Made by a program: the position numbers and the translations under genes. This document shows, piece by piece, positions 19,486 through 28,254 of a stretch of DNA of 64,000 nucleotides (positions within the stretch are counted from its first letter, which is position 1; each line of letters opens with the position of its first letter). Under the pieces are notes generated by a model. That model was not told the origin of the DNA and searched no databases. It was given only the letters and a program-made list of their open reading frames with translations. Source of the DNA: Arthrobacter hankyongi (lineage in GTDB: Bacteria > Actinomycetota > Actinomycetes > Actinomycetales > Micrococcaceae); contig NZ_JAKLTQ010000002.1 in assembly GCF_022012395.1 (NCBI RefSeq), forward strand, positions 124,001 through 188,000. The letters are read 5' to 3'.

Positions 19486-19558
19486 TATAGTATGGTATTG
19501 CCATTCACGCTGAATGCCCGCTCTCACATCGAGATCGGGACTGCGCAGAGGAGTAGAT

Positions 19559-21493
19559 ATGGCCTATATCTGGCACCCCACACGCGAGTATTTGGAGAAT
19601 TCGAACGTCGCCCGGCTCATGGCCACGCTCAGTGTTTCCACCGCAGACGAGTTGAGGGCACGTTCCGTCGCGGACATCGGCGCGTTCTGGGATGCGGTCG
19701 TACAGGATTTGGGCATCTCTTTCACCACCCCGTATTCGCAGGTGCTCGATACTTCCCGCGGCATCGAGCACACTGAATGGTATGTCGACGGCCGCATCAA
19801 CATCGTTGATGCGGCGCTCACGCGGTGGGCTCGTGAGCGGCCGGATGCGGTAGCGCTCGCCCATGAATCCGAGGACGGCACGGTGACGCGGATGACCTAT
19901 GGCGAGCTCGCCGGGCAGGTCGCCCGCGTTCGCGGAGGTTTGCGTGCCCGCGGCATCGGCAAGGGTGACGCCGTGGCCCTCTACATGTCGATGACCCCCG
20001 CCGCGGTGGTTGCGGCCTATGCGGTCGCCAGCCTGGGTGCCATGCTGGTACCGCTTTTCTCGGGGTTTGCCGCATCGGCCATCGCGTCCAGGGCGCTGGA
20101 CGCGTGCGCAAAAGCGATTATCACCGTCGATGGAACCGTTCGCCGGGGCAAAGCGCATGACATGCTCGCGCAGGTCCGTGTTGCCAGGTCAGAGTGTCCC
20201 AGCGTCGAGTTCGTCGTTGTCGTGGACAATGTCGGCTCGGAAAACCTTGCCCTGGAGGCAGGGGAAGTGGCCTGGAATGAGCTGCTCGCTGCCGACCCTG
20301 ACGGGCGGGTCGAAGACACGGCAGCCAACGACGTGTTGCTGCTGGCGTACACATCCGGAACCACCGGCAAGCCCAAGGGGGCCGTGCACACCCACGCCGG
20401 ATTCCTGACGAAGGTGGCCAGCGAGGTGGCGTACGGTTTCGATATCTCGCCGGGCAGGACGTTCTGCTGGGTCACCGACATGGGTTGGATTATGGGTCCG
20501 CTCTCCGTGTTCGGGACGCACGCTTGCGGCGGTGCCCTGCTGCTCTATGAAGGCTCGCCCGATATGCCCGACGCCGGCCGGCTGTGGCAGGTCGCGGAGC
20601 GTCACCGGGTGTCGATGCTGGGCGTTTCGCCCACTCTGATACGTTCCATCAAGCCCAAAGACGGGTCGAAACCCGCAGGAGACCTCTCTGCTGTCCGGAT
20701 CCTGGGCTCCACCGGTGAGCCTTGGGACCCCGATTCCTACGAGTGGCTTGCGCGTGACGTTTTCGACGGCCGTGTGCCGATCATCAATTTCTCCGGCGGC
20801 ACGGAGGTCGGCGGATCCTTCCTGAGCCCGTATCCGGTCGAAGATATTGCGAGCTGTTCGCTCGGCGGCCCTGCGCTGGGCATGGATGTCGATGTCGTCG
20901 ATGACAACGCCAGAAGCCTGCGCGGAAGCATCGGGGAACTGGTGTGCCGGCAACCCTGGCCGTCGATGACCCGGGGCATCTGGCAGGACGACGAGCGCTA
21001 CCGCGAGTCCTACTGGTCGACGTTTCCGGGCATCTGGAGGCACGGTGACTACGCGCTGGCCGACGATGAAGGGAACTGGTTCATCCTGGGCCGTTCGGAC
21101 GATGTCATGAACGTGGCCGGTAAGCGGGTCGCTCCGGCGGAGATCGAGTCGGTTCTCTCGGGTGATCCGGATGTGTCCGAGTCTGCCGTGGTCGGGATCC
21201 CCGATCCCAAGAAAGGCGAATCGGTCTGGGCATTTTGGATTGCGCGCGGCAACGTCGGCGACGATGAGGTGGTCGCCGCGCGCCTGCGCCGGGCCGTTGC
21301 CGACGAACTCGGCAAGCCGTTCGCCCCGACCCAGGTGGTCCGGGTGGACGAGTTGCCGAAGACCCGCTCGGCCAAGATCCTCCGCCGTGCGATCCGCGCT
21401 GCGGTGCTGGAGTCCGACGCCGGCGACCTGTCCGGTGCCGAGAATCCCGGGGCGGTCGATGCGATCCGTGCGACGGTCAGGAGCCTGCGGTGA
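19559..21493 (+). CDS. Acetyl-CoA-synthetase-like AMP-forming acyl-CoA ligase
   Basis: The 644-residue ligase activates a carboxylic acid with ATP and CoA. It shows the P-loop-like motif LAYTSGTTGKPKGAVHTH, the acetyl-CoA-synthetase-style TFCWVTDMGWIMGP, the hinge region DDVMNVAGKRVAPAEIES and a C-terminal acylatable lysine in KTRSAKILRR. Size and the TDMGW motif place it near acetyl-, propionyl- or acetoacetyl-CoA synthetases rather than fatty-acid ligases. The start at 19559 is chosen because GAGGAG lies 8 nt upstream. A FadR-type operator precedes it. It is convergent with the gntR gene, whose stop is 5 bp away, and belongs to that local regulon. Confidence 0.85.
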   Translation: MAYIWHPTREYLENSNVARLMATLSVSTADELRARSVADIGAFWDAVVQDLGISFTTPYSQVLDTSRGIEHTEWYVDGRINIVDAALTRWARERPDAVALAHESEDGTVTRMTYGELAGQVARVRGGLRARGIGKGDAVALYMSMTPAAVVAAYAVASLGAMLVPLFSGFAASAIASRALDACAKAIITVDGTVRRGKAHDMLAQVRVARSECPSVEFVVVVDNVGSENLALEAGEVAWNELLAADPDGRVEDTAANDVLLLAYTSGTTGKPKGAVHTHAGFLTKVASEVAYGFDISPGRTFCWVTDMGWIMGPLSVFGTHACGGALLLYEGSPDMPDAGRLWQVAERHRVSMLGVSPTLIRSIKPKDGSKPAGDLSAVRILGSTGEPWDPDSYEWLARDVFDGRVPIINFSGGTEVGGSFLSPYPVEDIASCSLGGPALGMDVDVVDDNARSLRGSIGELVCRQPWPSMTRGIWQDDERYRESYWSTFPGIWRHGDYALADDEGNWFILGRSDDVMNVAGKRVAPAEIESVLSGDPDVSESAVVGIPDPKKGESVWAFWIARGNVGDDEVVAARLRRAVADELGKPFAPTQVVRVDELPKTRSAKILRRAIRAAVLESDAGDLSGAENPGAVDAIRATVRSLR

Positions 21494-21497
21494 GGTG

Positions 21498-22265
21498 TCA
21501 GGCTTCCTTGGCCACGCCGATGGACTTTCGATTCTCGAATTCGGCGACGGATTGGCTATAGGTGTGCACGTGGCGGATCATCCGGCGTACCGCTGCCTCT
21601 TCGTCTTTGGCGCGGATGGCGTCGATGATCGTCTGGTGGGCGCGCACGGCCGTTTGGCGCACAGTGTCGTCAATGTAGCCCTTGTTGTCCGTGGATTCGT
21701 AGATGGCGTGGGACAGGGCGGCCATGAAGCCGGTCAGCAGCTCGTTGTGGCTGGCGGTCGCCACCGCGATGTGCCAGTCGACATTGGACTGAAGGAAGTC
21801 TTCGAGCGAACCGGTTTCATTGGACGCGGCAATGGCCCTGTTCGCTGCCTCGATCGTCTCCAGGTCCTGGTCGGTGCGGTACCTTGCGGCAAGCCGCGCG
21901 CACGACGGTTCGATGGCTTCACGGGTCTCGATAAGGTCCGCCATGCGGATCTGACGGCCGCGAATCACCAGGCTCACCGAACTGGCGAGGGACTCGCCGC
22001 CCGGCCTTTTCGCAAAGGTTCCTCCGGAGCGCCCGGTTCGAATTTCAACGAATCCCTGTGCCTCGAGAACGCGCAGTGCCTCCCGTACCGTCGTGCGGCT
22101 CATCCGTGTCTGTGCGACCAGTTCACGCTCCGGGGGCAGTGCCGAACCTTCGGCAAAGTCGCCCGCGACGATCTTGTCCCGCAGGCTTGCTGCCAGGACT
22201 TCGGACGCCTTGGGCACATGCAGGGGTGTCAAACGGACTGAAGATCGAGCCGGCTGTTCATTCAT
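21498..22265 (-). CDS. GntR-family regulator, FadR/FCD subfamily
   Basis: The 255-residue protein has an N-terminal GntR winged helix (ALPPERELVAQTRMSRTTVR, then EALRVLEAQGFVEIRTG) and an FCD ligand domain of helices (IETREAIEPSCARLAARY, NVDWHIAVATASHNELL, AHQTIIDAIRAKDEEAA). The FCD metal or ligand site residues Asp, His and His are present. Such proteins respond to organic acids or acyl-CoAs. Matching operator copies lie before the ligase, before this gene and before the divergent acyl-CoA dehydrogenase, so it probably controls 19.5-26.4 kb and itself. Confidence 0.92.
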   Translation of the reverse strand: MNEQPARSSVRLTPLHVPKASEVLAASLRDKIVAGDFAEGSALPPERELVAQTRMSRTTVREALRVLEAQGFVEIRTGRSGGTFAKRPGGESLASSVSLVIRGRQIRMADLIETREAIEPSCARLAARYRTDQDLETIEAANRAIAASNETGSLEDFLQSNVDWHIAVATASHNELLTGFMAALSHAIYESTDNKGYIDDTVRQTAVRAHQTIIDAIRAKDEEAAVRRMIRHVHTYSQSVAEFENRKSIGVAKEA

Positions 22266-22299
22266 TCGAGGGCATTTCCGATCGGTCGTCTCCGTTTTT

Positions 22300-22308
22300 G
22301 GTCGTACC
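22300..22308. promoter_or_regulatory. GntR/FadR-type operator, copy 2 (before gntR)
   Basis: GGTCGTACC in TTTTTGGTCGTACCTAAAGT, 35 bp upstream of the gntR start. It shares 15 consecutive bases with copy 1, suggesting autoregulation. Confidence 0.65.
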
Positions 22309-22354
22309 TAAAGTTACCACCTCACGATGCAGCCGGTTTCGGGCCTATGCATTT

Positions 22355-22363
22355 GGTACGACC
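22355..22363. promoter_or_regulatory. GntR/FadR-type operator, copy 3 (before acyl-CoA dehydrogenase)
   Basis: GGTACGACC, the reverse complement of copies 1 and 2, 42 bp upstream of the acyl-CoA dehydrogenase start. It is followed by TTATGGTAT at the same spacing as in copy 1. Confidence 0.65.
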
Positions 22364-22404
22364 TTTGTTATGGTATGAAAAAACTGCTGATGAGGAGCGT
22401 GGCC

Positions 22405-23571
22405 ATGGACTTTGAACTCACCGATGACCATCAGACGATCCGTTCTGCCGTGCGCGGCCTTGCGGCCAAGTTCGATGATCAGTACTGGATGGAGAAGGAC
22501 GAAAACCATGAGTTCCCCGCCGAGTTCTATGGCGCATTTGCCGACGGCGGATGGCTGGGCATGACGATTCCCGAAGAATACGGCGGCCACGGCCTCGGCA
22601 TCACCGAGGCATCGATCCTGCTCGAGGAAGTCGCTGCATCCGGGGCGGGCATGAACGGTGCGTCGTCGATGCACCTGTCGATCTTCGGCATGCACCCGGT
22701 GGTGGTCCATGGTTCCGAGGAGATGAAGCGCGAAAACCTGCCGCGGATCGTCGAGGGGGACCTCCATGTGTGCTTCGGAGTCACCGAGCCAGGCGCAGGA
22801 CTGGACACCACGCGTATCACGACTTTCGCCAAGCGCGACGGCGATGACTACGTCATTAACGGCCGAAAGGTGTGGATCTCCAAGGCAATGGAGTCGGAAA
22901 AGATCCTGCTGCTGACCCGGACGTCGAAGTTCGAGGATTCGGTCAGGAAAACCGACGGCCTCACCCTCTTCCTCACCGATCTTGACCGCGACCACGTCGA
23001 GATCCGTCCCATCAGGAAAATGGGCCGGAACGCCGTCACGTCCAACGAATTGTTCATCGACAACCTCCGGGTTCCGGCGGCCCACCGCATCGGCGAAGAG
23101 GGCCAAGGGTTCAAGTACATCCTCGACGGACTAAACCCGGAGCGCATGCTCGTCGCCGCGGAAGCCCTCGGCCTGGGCCGTGCGGCACTGCGCCGCGGAG
23201 TGGACTACGGCCGGGAACGTGAAGTCTTCGGCCGGCCGATCGGCATGAACCAGGGACTCCAGTTCCCGCTGGCGGATTCCCTGGCGCGGCTGGATGCCGC
23301 CGAACTCATCCTGCGCAAGGCAACCTGGCTTTATGACAACGGGCTGCCGTGCGCCAAGGAGGCGAACATGGCCAAATACTTGTGCGCCGACGCCGGCTTC
23401 CAGGCGGCGGACCGCGCCCTGCAGACGCACGGCGGCATGGGGTATTCGGAGGAGTACCACGTGGCGCGGTACTTCCGTGAAGCGAGGCTGACGAAAATTG
23501 CGCCGTTGAGCCAGGAGATGGTCCTCAACTACCTCGGCGAGCATGTCCTCGGGCTGCCGAGGAGCTACTGA
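22405..23571 (+). CDS. Acyl-CoA dehydrogenase
   Basis: This 388-residue FAD enzyme oxidises an acyl-CoA to the 2,3-enoyl-CoA. It starts MDFELTDDHQTIRSAVRGLA and has FAD-contact segments VCFGVTEPGAGLDTT and YVINGRKVWIS, then the C-terminal QTHGGMGYSEEYHVARYFRE. The segment DGLNPERMLVAAEALGLGRA is usual for this family. GAGGAGCGTGGCC precedes the ATG at 22405; upstream ATGs overlap the operator region. It is the first gene of a run followed by HMG-CoA lyase, quinone-oxidoreductase-like and enoyl-CoA hydratase genes, and is preceded by a FadR-type operator. Confidence 0.92.
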   Translation: MDFELTDDHQTIRSAVRGLAAKFDDQYWMEKDENHEFPAEFYGAFADGGWLGMTIPEEYGGHGLGITEASILLEEVAASGAGMNGASSMHLSIFGMHPVVVHGSEEMKRENLPRIVEGDLHVCFGVTEPGAGLDTTRITTFAKRDGDDYVINGRKVWISKAMESEKILLLTRTSKFEDSVRKTDGLTLFLTDLDRDHVEIRPIRKMGRNAVTSNELFIDNLRVPAAHRIGEEGQGFKYILDGLNPERMLVAAEALGLGRAALRRGVDYGREREVFGRPIGMNQGLQFPLADSLARLDAAELILRKATWLYDNGLPCAKEANMAKYLCADAGFQAADRALQTHGGMGYSEEYHVARYFREARLTKIAPLSQEMVLNYLGEHVLGLPRSY

Positions 23572-23600
23572 GGAACTTACCCCGAAGGAAAGGGACCCGC

Positions 23601-24578
23601 ATGACAGTGAACAACCAGACGCCGGACGAGACCCGCCGGGTCACGATCCGCGAGGTCGGACCACGGGATGGTTTCCAGAATGAGCCGGAGACCATCGCCA
23701 CGGCGGACAAGATCCGGCTCATCAACCGGCTCGGCGCGGCCGGATTCAAACGTATCGAGATCGCAAGCTTTGTCCGTCCCGATGTGATTCCGCAGTTGGC
23801 CGACGGCGTGGAAGTGCTCAAAGGCATCGATCTACCGAGCGATGTCGACCGGCTCGTGCTCATTCCCAACAGCAAAGGTCTCGACAACGCCCTCGCAGTG
23901 AGGGAACTGTTCGATTCCGCGGCTTTGTTCGTCAGTGCGTCCCAGACGCACAATCTGAAGAACATCAACCGGACGGTCCGCGACACGATGGATGACGTCA
24001 AGCGCATGGGGCGGCGGATCGTGGCCGAGGGGATCCACTACGCGGCGGTGGTAGCAACCTCGTTCGGCTGTCCCTATGAAGGCGCCGTCGACATGGAGCG
24101 GGTCTTCGACCTGGCGGAAGAATTCGTGGACAGCGGGGCGACCGAGATCGGCTTCGGCGACACGACCGGCATGGCCAATCCTGCATACGTTTCACGGTTC
24201 TTTGCGCGCGCGGCGCAGCGCCTGCCGGAGGTGGAGCTCACCGCGCACTTCCATAACACCCGCGGCCAGGGTCTCGCCAACGCGTACGCGGCGCTTGAGG
24301 CCGGCTGCCGCAGCTTCGAATCGAGTTTCGGCGAGCTGGGCGGCTGCCCGGTGCCCGCCGGATCGACTGGGAACATCGCCACGGAGGACCTGGTGAGCAT
24401 GTTCCACGAAATGGGCGTCCATACCGGGCTGGACCTGGGCGCCGTCATCGCGGCTGCGCGGGAGGCCCAGCAGACGCTGGGGCGCCGGCTGACGAGCCAC
24501 AGCATCGTTGCCGGCCCTGTCTTGTGGGAAACCGGCGATCCTGCGGTCACCTGCCTTGACCGGTCCCCTGCGCACTAG
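23601..24578 (+). CDS. Hydroxymethylglutaryl-CoA lyase family protein
   Basis: The 325-residue TIM-barrel lyase begins IREVGPRDGFQNEPETI (catalytic Arg/Asp) and has FKRIEIASFVRPDVIPQLAD, the metal-binding HFHNTRGQG, and SFGELGGCPVPAGSTGN, which holds the catalytic Cys of the HMG-CoA lyase signature. The enzyme splits a 3-hydroxy-3-methyl acyl-CoA to a ketoacid and acetyl-CoA. No methylcrotonyl-CoA carboxylase or methylglutaconyl hydratase pair is nearby, so it may act on another branched 3-hydroxyacyl-CoA made by this island rather than in leucine breakdown. It lies 29 bp after the acyl-CoA dehydrogenase. Confidence 0.88.
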   Translation: MTVNNQTPDETRRVTIREVGPRDGFQNEPETIATADKIRLINRLGAAGFKRIEIASFVRPDVIPQLADGVEVLKGIDLPSDVDRLVLIPNSKGLDNALAVRELFDSAALFVSASQTHNLKNINRTVRDTMDDVKRMGRRIVAEGIHYAAVVATSFGCPYEGAVDMERVFDLAEEFVDSGATEIGFGDTTGMANPAYVSRFFARAAQRLPEVELTAHFHNTRGQGLANAYAALEAGCRSFESSFGELGGCPVPAGSTGNIATEDLVSMFHEMGVHTGLDLGAVIAAAREAQQTLGRRLTSHSIVAGPVLWETGDPAVTCLDRSPAH

Positions 24579-24645
24579 CGCGGCGAATGCCCGGGGCACC
24601 GGGCGGGTCCACCTCATTCGGATGACTACGTGAAAGGCTCCCGTT

Positions 24646-25629
24646 ATGGAAGCAGCGGTGATGCGCGAGTACGGCGGCCCTTCCGTGCTGGGCCTGGAGC
24701 AGCGCCCCGATCCGGCGCCGCGGACCGGCTGGGCCACGGTGCGGCTCCAGGCCAGCGCACTCAATTGGCACGACGTCCTCGTCCGGCGGGGCACCTACAA
24801 GTCACCACTGCCACATGTGCCCGGTGCCGACGGCGCCGGCGTGCGTCTGGACACGGGGGAGCCGGTGATGATCCTGCCGTCGCTCGGCTGGGGGCATCGG
24901 CAGGCGGCGCCCGGGCCGGACTGGCAGATCCTGGGCGACTTTACGCCGGGAACCTACGCCGAACTGGTCTCTGTCCCCGAGGAATGCCTGTTCCCGCGGC
25001 CCGGGGGATACGATGCGCTGCAGGCTGCGGCCTTTCCGCTGGTGGGGGTGACGGCCTACCGGGCGCTCTTCACCCGGGGCCGGCTGACCGCCGGCGAATC
25101 GGTGCTCGTCCTCGGCGCCGGGGGAGGGCTCGCGCCGGCCGCCGTAGCCATGGGGGCCGCCCTGGGTGCCTCGATGTTCGTGACCTCGTCGAGCGAGGAC
25201 AAGATCCAACGGGCGCGCACCCTGGGGGCCGTCGACGGCGTGCTTCATTTCGCGCCGGACTGGGTGGAGCAGGCGCGGACCGCTTCACCGTCGGGGGAAG
25301 GGTTCGACGTCGTCGTCGATGCGGTGGGGCGGTGGCAGGAGTCCCTGGCCTGTCTTCGACCCGGGGGACGGCTCGTCGTCCTCGGGGCCTCGGCGAAAAC
25401 GGAGCAACTGGTCGACGCCCGGCAGTTCTACTTCGGGCAGTACGAGATCATCGGCACCACGATGGGCAGCCCGGCAGACTTCGCCTCCCTCCTCGCTTTT
25501 GCCAACGACTACCGGCTGCCGCCGCCCGTCATCGAACGCTCGTTCAGCCTTTCCGACGCCGCAGAGGCCCATGCCTGGCTCGAAGCGGGCCAAGGGTTCG
25601 GCAAGATCGTCCTGACCGTAGACGCCTAA
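24646..25629 (+). CDS. Zinc-independent quinone oxidoreductase-like (MDR) protein
   Basis: The 327-residue medium-chain reductase resembles NADPH:quinone oxidoreductase and enoyl reductases: LQASALNWHDVLVRRGTY, HVPGADGAGV, the nucleotide loop VLVLGAGGGLAPAAVAMGAA, and FDVVVDAVGRWQESLACLRP. The catalytic and structural zinc ligands of alcohol dehydrogenases are absent. It probably reduces an activated double bond or quinone with NADPH. It is the third gene of the run starting at 22405, with 67 bp and 25 bp to its neighbours. Confidence 0.85.
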   Translation: MEAAVMREYGGPSVLGLEQRPDPAPRTGWATVRLQASALNWHDVLVRRGTYKSPLPHVPGADGAGVRLDTGEPVMILPSLGWGHRQAAPGPDWQILGDFTPGTYAELVSVPEECLFPRPGGYDALQAAAFPLVGVTAYRALFTRGRLTAGESVLVLGAGGGLAPAAVAMGAALGASMFVTSSSEDKIQRARTLGAVDGVLHFAPDWVEQARTASPSGEGFDVVVDAVGRWQESLACLRPGGRLVVLGASAKTEQLVDARQFYFGQYEIIGTTMGSPADFASLLAFANDYRLPPPVIERSFSLSDAAEAHAWLEAGQGFGKIVLTVDA

Positions 25630-25654
25630 GGAACCGAACGTAAAGGAATCCCCG

Positions 25655-26440
25655 ATGCCCGACTCCTTCATTCACTACGACGTCGACCAGCGCGGCATTG
25701 CCCGGATTGTGCTCGACGACCCCGGGACGCGCAATGCGCTGAGCGACCCCCTGCTGGACGAACTGGTGGCGCGCCTGGAACAGGCGCAGGGCGACCAGGC
25801 GGTCCGTGTCGTCGTTCTCAGCTCTGCCGATTCCAAGGTGTTCTCCAGCGGAGGCAACCTCAAGTCCTTCACCGATGACCGGGCGGTGATCGAGAAGTAC
25901 GCCGGGCTGGACCGCTTTCCCCGCCTCTACGAGCTGCTCGGTGCGCTCGGCAAGCCGTCGATTCTCGCGGCCAACGGCGACGTGCTGGCCGGCGCCTTCG
26001 GACTTGCCCTCGCCTGCGACATGATCGTGGCCCGCCGGGGGGTCCGGTTCGGCTGTCCGGAGATCAACGTGGGCGTTTTTCCGTTCATGATTTCCGCGCT
26101 GATCTACCGGAGTGTTCCGAGGGCCAAAGCGAACGAACTCATGATGACCGGCGAGCTTATCTCGGCCGAGGAGGCGCTGGAGCTGCATATTGTCAATACC
26201 GTGGCGCCGGAGGACGAATTCGACGCCGTCGTCGACCGCCTCGCGTCGCGGGTTGCCTCGCGTTCACCGCTGCTCATGCAGTTGGGCAAGAATGCGCTGA
26301 ATGCTACGAAGGACCTCCCCCTGGCCGCTGCCCTCAACACCTTGCGGAGCCAGCTCGCGCTTGCCTTCTCCACGGAAGACATCCGTGAGGGCGTGAGCGC
26401 GTTCACCGAGAAGCGCGATCCGAACTGGCAGCGCCGCTGA
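25655..26440 (+). CDS. Enoyl-CoA hydratase/isomerase family protein
   Basis: The 261-residue crotonase-fold protein has the oxyanion-hole segments FSSGGNLKSFTDD and ILAANGDVLAGAFGLALACD, followed by GCPEINVGVFPFMISALIYR. In hydratases the two active-site Glu residues come from this last region; here Glu is present in CPEINVG. It should hydrate or isomerise an enoyl-CoA made by the upstream dehydrogenase. It ends the 22.4-26.4 kb run; a hairpin follows at 26528-26552. Confidence 0.88.
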   Translation: MPDSFIHYDVDQRGIARIVLDDPGTRNALSDPLLDELVARLEQAQGDQAVRVVVLSSADSKVFSSGGNLKSFTDDRAVIEKYAGLDRFPRLYELLGALGKPSILAANGDVLAGAFGLALACDMIVARRGVRFGCPEINVGVFPFMISALIYRSVPRAKANELMMTGELISAEEALELHIVNTVAPEDEFDAVVDRLASRVASRSPLLMQLGKNALNATKDLPLAAALNTLRSQLALAFSTEDIREGVSAFTEKRDPNWQRR

Positions 26441-26527
26441 ACCGCGGACGCTGCGGGCCGGCGGGGACTCTCCGATAACGGTGCATCCGGCGGTACCCGG
26501 TCGCGGAAAGGGATCGGGACGGCGTTC

Positions 26528-26552
26528 CGCGCGGGGCTTTGTACCCCGCGCG
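26528..26552. terminator. Hairpin between convergent genes
   Basis: CGCGCGGGG / CCCCGCGCG, a perfect 9-bp stem with a 7-nt loop (CTTTGTA), lies between the enoyl-CoA hydratase and the convergent flavin reductase gene. It is probably a bidirectional stop. Confidence 0.7.
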
Positions 26553-26599
26553 TTCCGGCCCTGGCGGGCAGTCCCCAACCGGCCGAACGTAACGTTCGC

Positions 26600-27187
26600 C
26601 TAGATCCGGGAGTGTTCGTTGAGCGTGTGCCACGTGCGGTTGTGGTACACGAGCGGACTGTCGGCCCAGGGCGAGTCGTCCTCCGCGCGATCGGCGGTCC
26701 CGGACTGCAGGGCCTGCACCGCGATGATCGTGGAGCCGCCGGCGTCCATCGTGTCCACCACCCGGCCGCGGATCCAGGAGGACGCCGACGTGAAGAAGGG
26801 CTCGCCGGTGACCAGGCGCGTCCACTTGGAGGTGTCGGCGAAGCGGTCGACGCCGCTGGTGGCGCAAAGCTTGGCGATGTCTATCTGGTCGGCGCTGAGG
26901 ATGTGGACGACGAGGGTTTCCGCGGCGCGGATGGCCGGTGCGCTGGAGGAGAGTTCCGACACCGAAAAGACGAGCAGCGGGGGGTCGAGGCTCACGGACG
27001 TGACCGAGGTTGCCGTGAGGCCCACGGGACCATCCTGGGAGTCGGCTGTAATCACAGCAACACCGCTTGCGTAGTTGCGGAAGGCTTCACGGAACTCCTC
27101 GGCCGTGACGCCGGTGGCGAAGCGGTCGTCGGCCGGCGGCTCCTGGAAGTCCAGTTCTGCGGAGGGGCGGTGTGCCTGTGGCGTCAT
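26600..27187 (-). CDS. Flavin reductase (HpaC-like) domain protein
   Basis: The 195-residue protein is a single flavin reductase domain: FREAFRNYASGVAVITAD, GLTATSVTSVSLDPPLLVFS (FMN phosphate site) and VVHILSADQIDIAKLCA; the C-terminus carries the NTWHTL-type segment NRTWHTLNEH. It reduces free FMN or FAD with NAD(P)H and supplies it to a two-component monooxygenase. The obvious partner is the group D-like monooxygenase at 34836. It is divergent from the enoyl-CoA hydratase/ligase operon at 27436; a TTGTCTA palindrome lies between them. Confidence 0.9.
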   Translation of the reverse strand: MTPQAHRPSAELDFQEPPADDRFATGVTAEEFREAFRNYASGVAVITADSQDGPVGLTATSVTSVSLDPPLLVFSVSELSSSAPAIRAAETLVVHILSADQIDIAKLCATSGVDRFADTSKWTRLVTGEPFFTSASSWIRGRVVDTMDAGGSTIIAVQALQSGTADRAEDDSPWADSPLVYHNRTWHTLNEHSRI

Positions 27188-27349
27188 GGTTTTACTCCAT
27201 TGATATAAAGATGATTCCTAGACAATATTAGGGATCGGCGGCGGTGGCGACAAGGGGTGCTTCCGGCGGAAAGTCCGGCGGCGCCTCGTTTCGATGGGCG
27301 TGCTGGACCGGCCGGGCCGCTCTTGCTAGGATCTGCGTGACACAAGTTT

Positions 27350-27367
27350 TTGTCTAGTTATAGACAA
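27350..27367. promoter_or_regulatory. TTGTCTA palindrome in divergent promoter region
   Basis: TTGTCTA-GTTA-TAGACAA is a perfect inverted repeat. One half-site extended as TAGACAATAT recurs at 27219-27228, 29 bp from the flavin reductase start on the other side of the spacer. Two related sites facing two divergent promoters suggest one regulator for both units. Confidence 0.55.
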
Positions 27368-27435
27368 TATGCTTAACGACTATTGAAGCGTTGGGCCCGG
27401 ACAGCGGGCGCGGTCTGCGCAATGAGGCGGAGCTA

Positions 27436-28254
27436 ATGACAAACTTTGAAGTGCTGGAAACCCACACCGGCTATGAGGCATTGGCCGTACATGTCGATGG
27501 GTATGTCGCGGAAGTGCGAATGAACCGGCCGGAACTGCAGAACCGGTTCGATCATGCGCTGCACCGCGAACTGGCCCAGGTGATCGAAGGGCTCAGCCGC
27601 GACGAATCGGTCCGGGCGGTGCTGTGGACCGCCGAGGGGAAGCACTTTTCCGCAGGCGGCGACATGGATTCCATCCTGGCCGGAAATGCGGACTTTCCCC
27701 AACTCATGAACCAGATCGACGAAGGCCGGCGGCTGTACCGGGCCTTCGCCGACCTGACCAAACCGCTGATTGTAGCGTTGCAGGGACACACCTTTGGCGT
27801 GGCCACCAGCCTTATCCTCACGGCCGATGCGGTCGTCACCATGCCGACGGTGCGGATCTCCGACCCGCATGTCCACATGGGCCTTGTCGCCGGTGACGGG
27901 GGAGCCGTGGGCTGGCCTGCAAACCTAGCGTTCGTGCGGGCCAAGCGGCACCTGCTCTGGGGCGAGCCGATCAGCGGCGCGGATGCCTATCAGTTCGGCA
28001 TGGTTACCGAACTGGCCCAGACGCCCGAAGAGGTCGTTGAGACCGCCTGGGACCTGGCGCGCCGTGTGAGCTCGCTGCCGCCGGTGGCCGTCCAGCTCAC
28101 CAAGCGTGCGCTCAACAAGCAGTTCCACGCCCGCATCGACGACGTGTTCGATACGGCGTTCTACCTAGAGGCGCTCAGCGCCACCACCAATGACGTCCGC
28201 GAGGCGGTCGCGGCATTCCGCGAGAAGCGTACCGGGGAATGGAGTGGAAAATGA
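27436..28254 (+). CDS. Enoyl-CoA hydratase/isomerase family protein
   Basis: The 272-residue crotonase-fold protein has the oxyanion segments FSAGGDMDSILAGN and IVALQGHTFGVATSLILTAD, then DPHVHMGLVAGDGGAVGWP. The last sequence resembles crotonases in which one hydratase Glu is replaced (here Gly/Asp: VAGDGG), so activity may be isomerase, hydrolase or lyase rather than plain hydration. The ATG at 27436 is chosen over an upstream in-frame start because GAGGCGGAG precedes it. It overlaps the downstream acyl-CoA ligase by four bases (ATGA), so the two are cotranslated. Confidence 0.87.
   Translation: MTNFEVLETHTGYEALAVHVDGYVAEVRMNRPELQNRFDHALHRELAQVIEGLSRDESVRAVLWTAEGKHFSAGGDMDSILAGNADFPQLMNQIDEGRRLYRAFADLTKPLIVALQGHTFGVATSLILTADAVVTMPTVRISDPHVHMGLVAGDGGAVGWPANLAFVRAKRHLLWGEPISGADAYQFGMVTELAQTPEEVVETAWDLARRVSSLPPVAVQLTKRALNKQFHARIDDVFDTAFYLEALSATTNDVREAVAAFREKRTGEWSGK

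Noticed and set aside
23601-24578. Leucine catabolic (liu) operon
   Set aside because: Methylcrotonyl-CoA carboxylase subunits and methylglutaconyl-CoA hydratase are not nearby.
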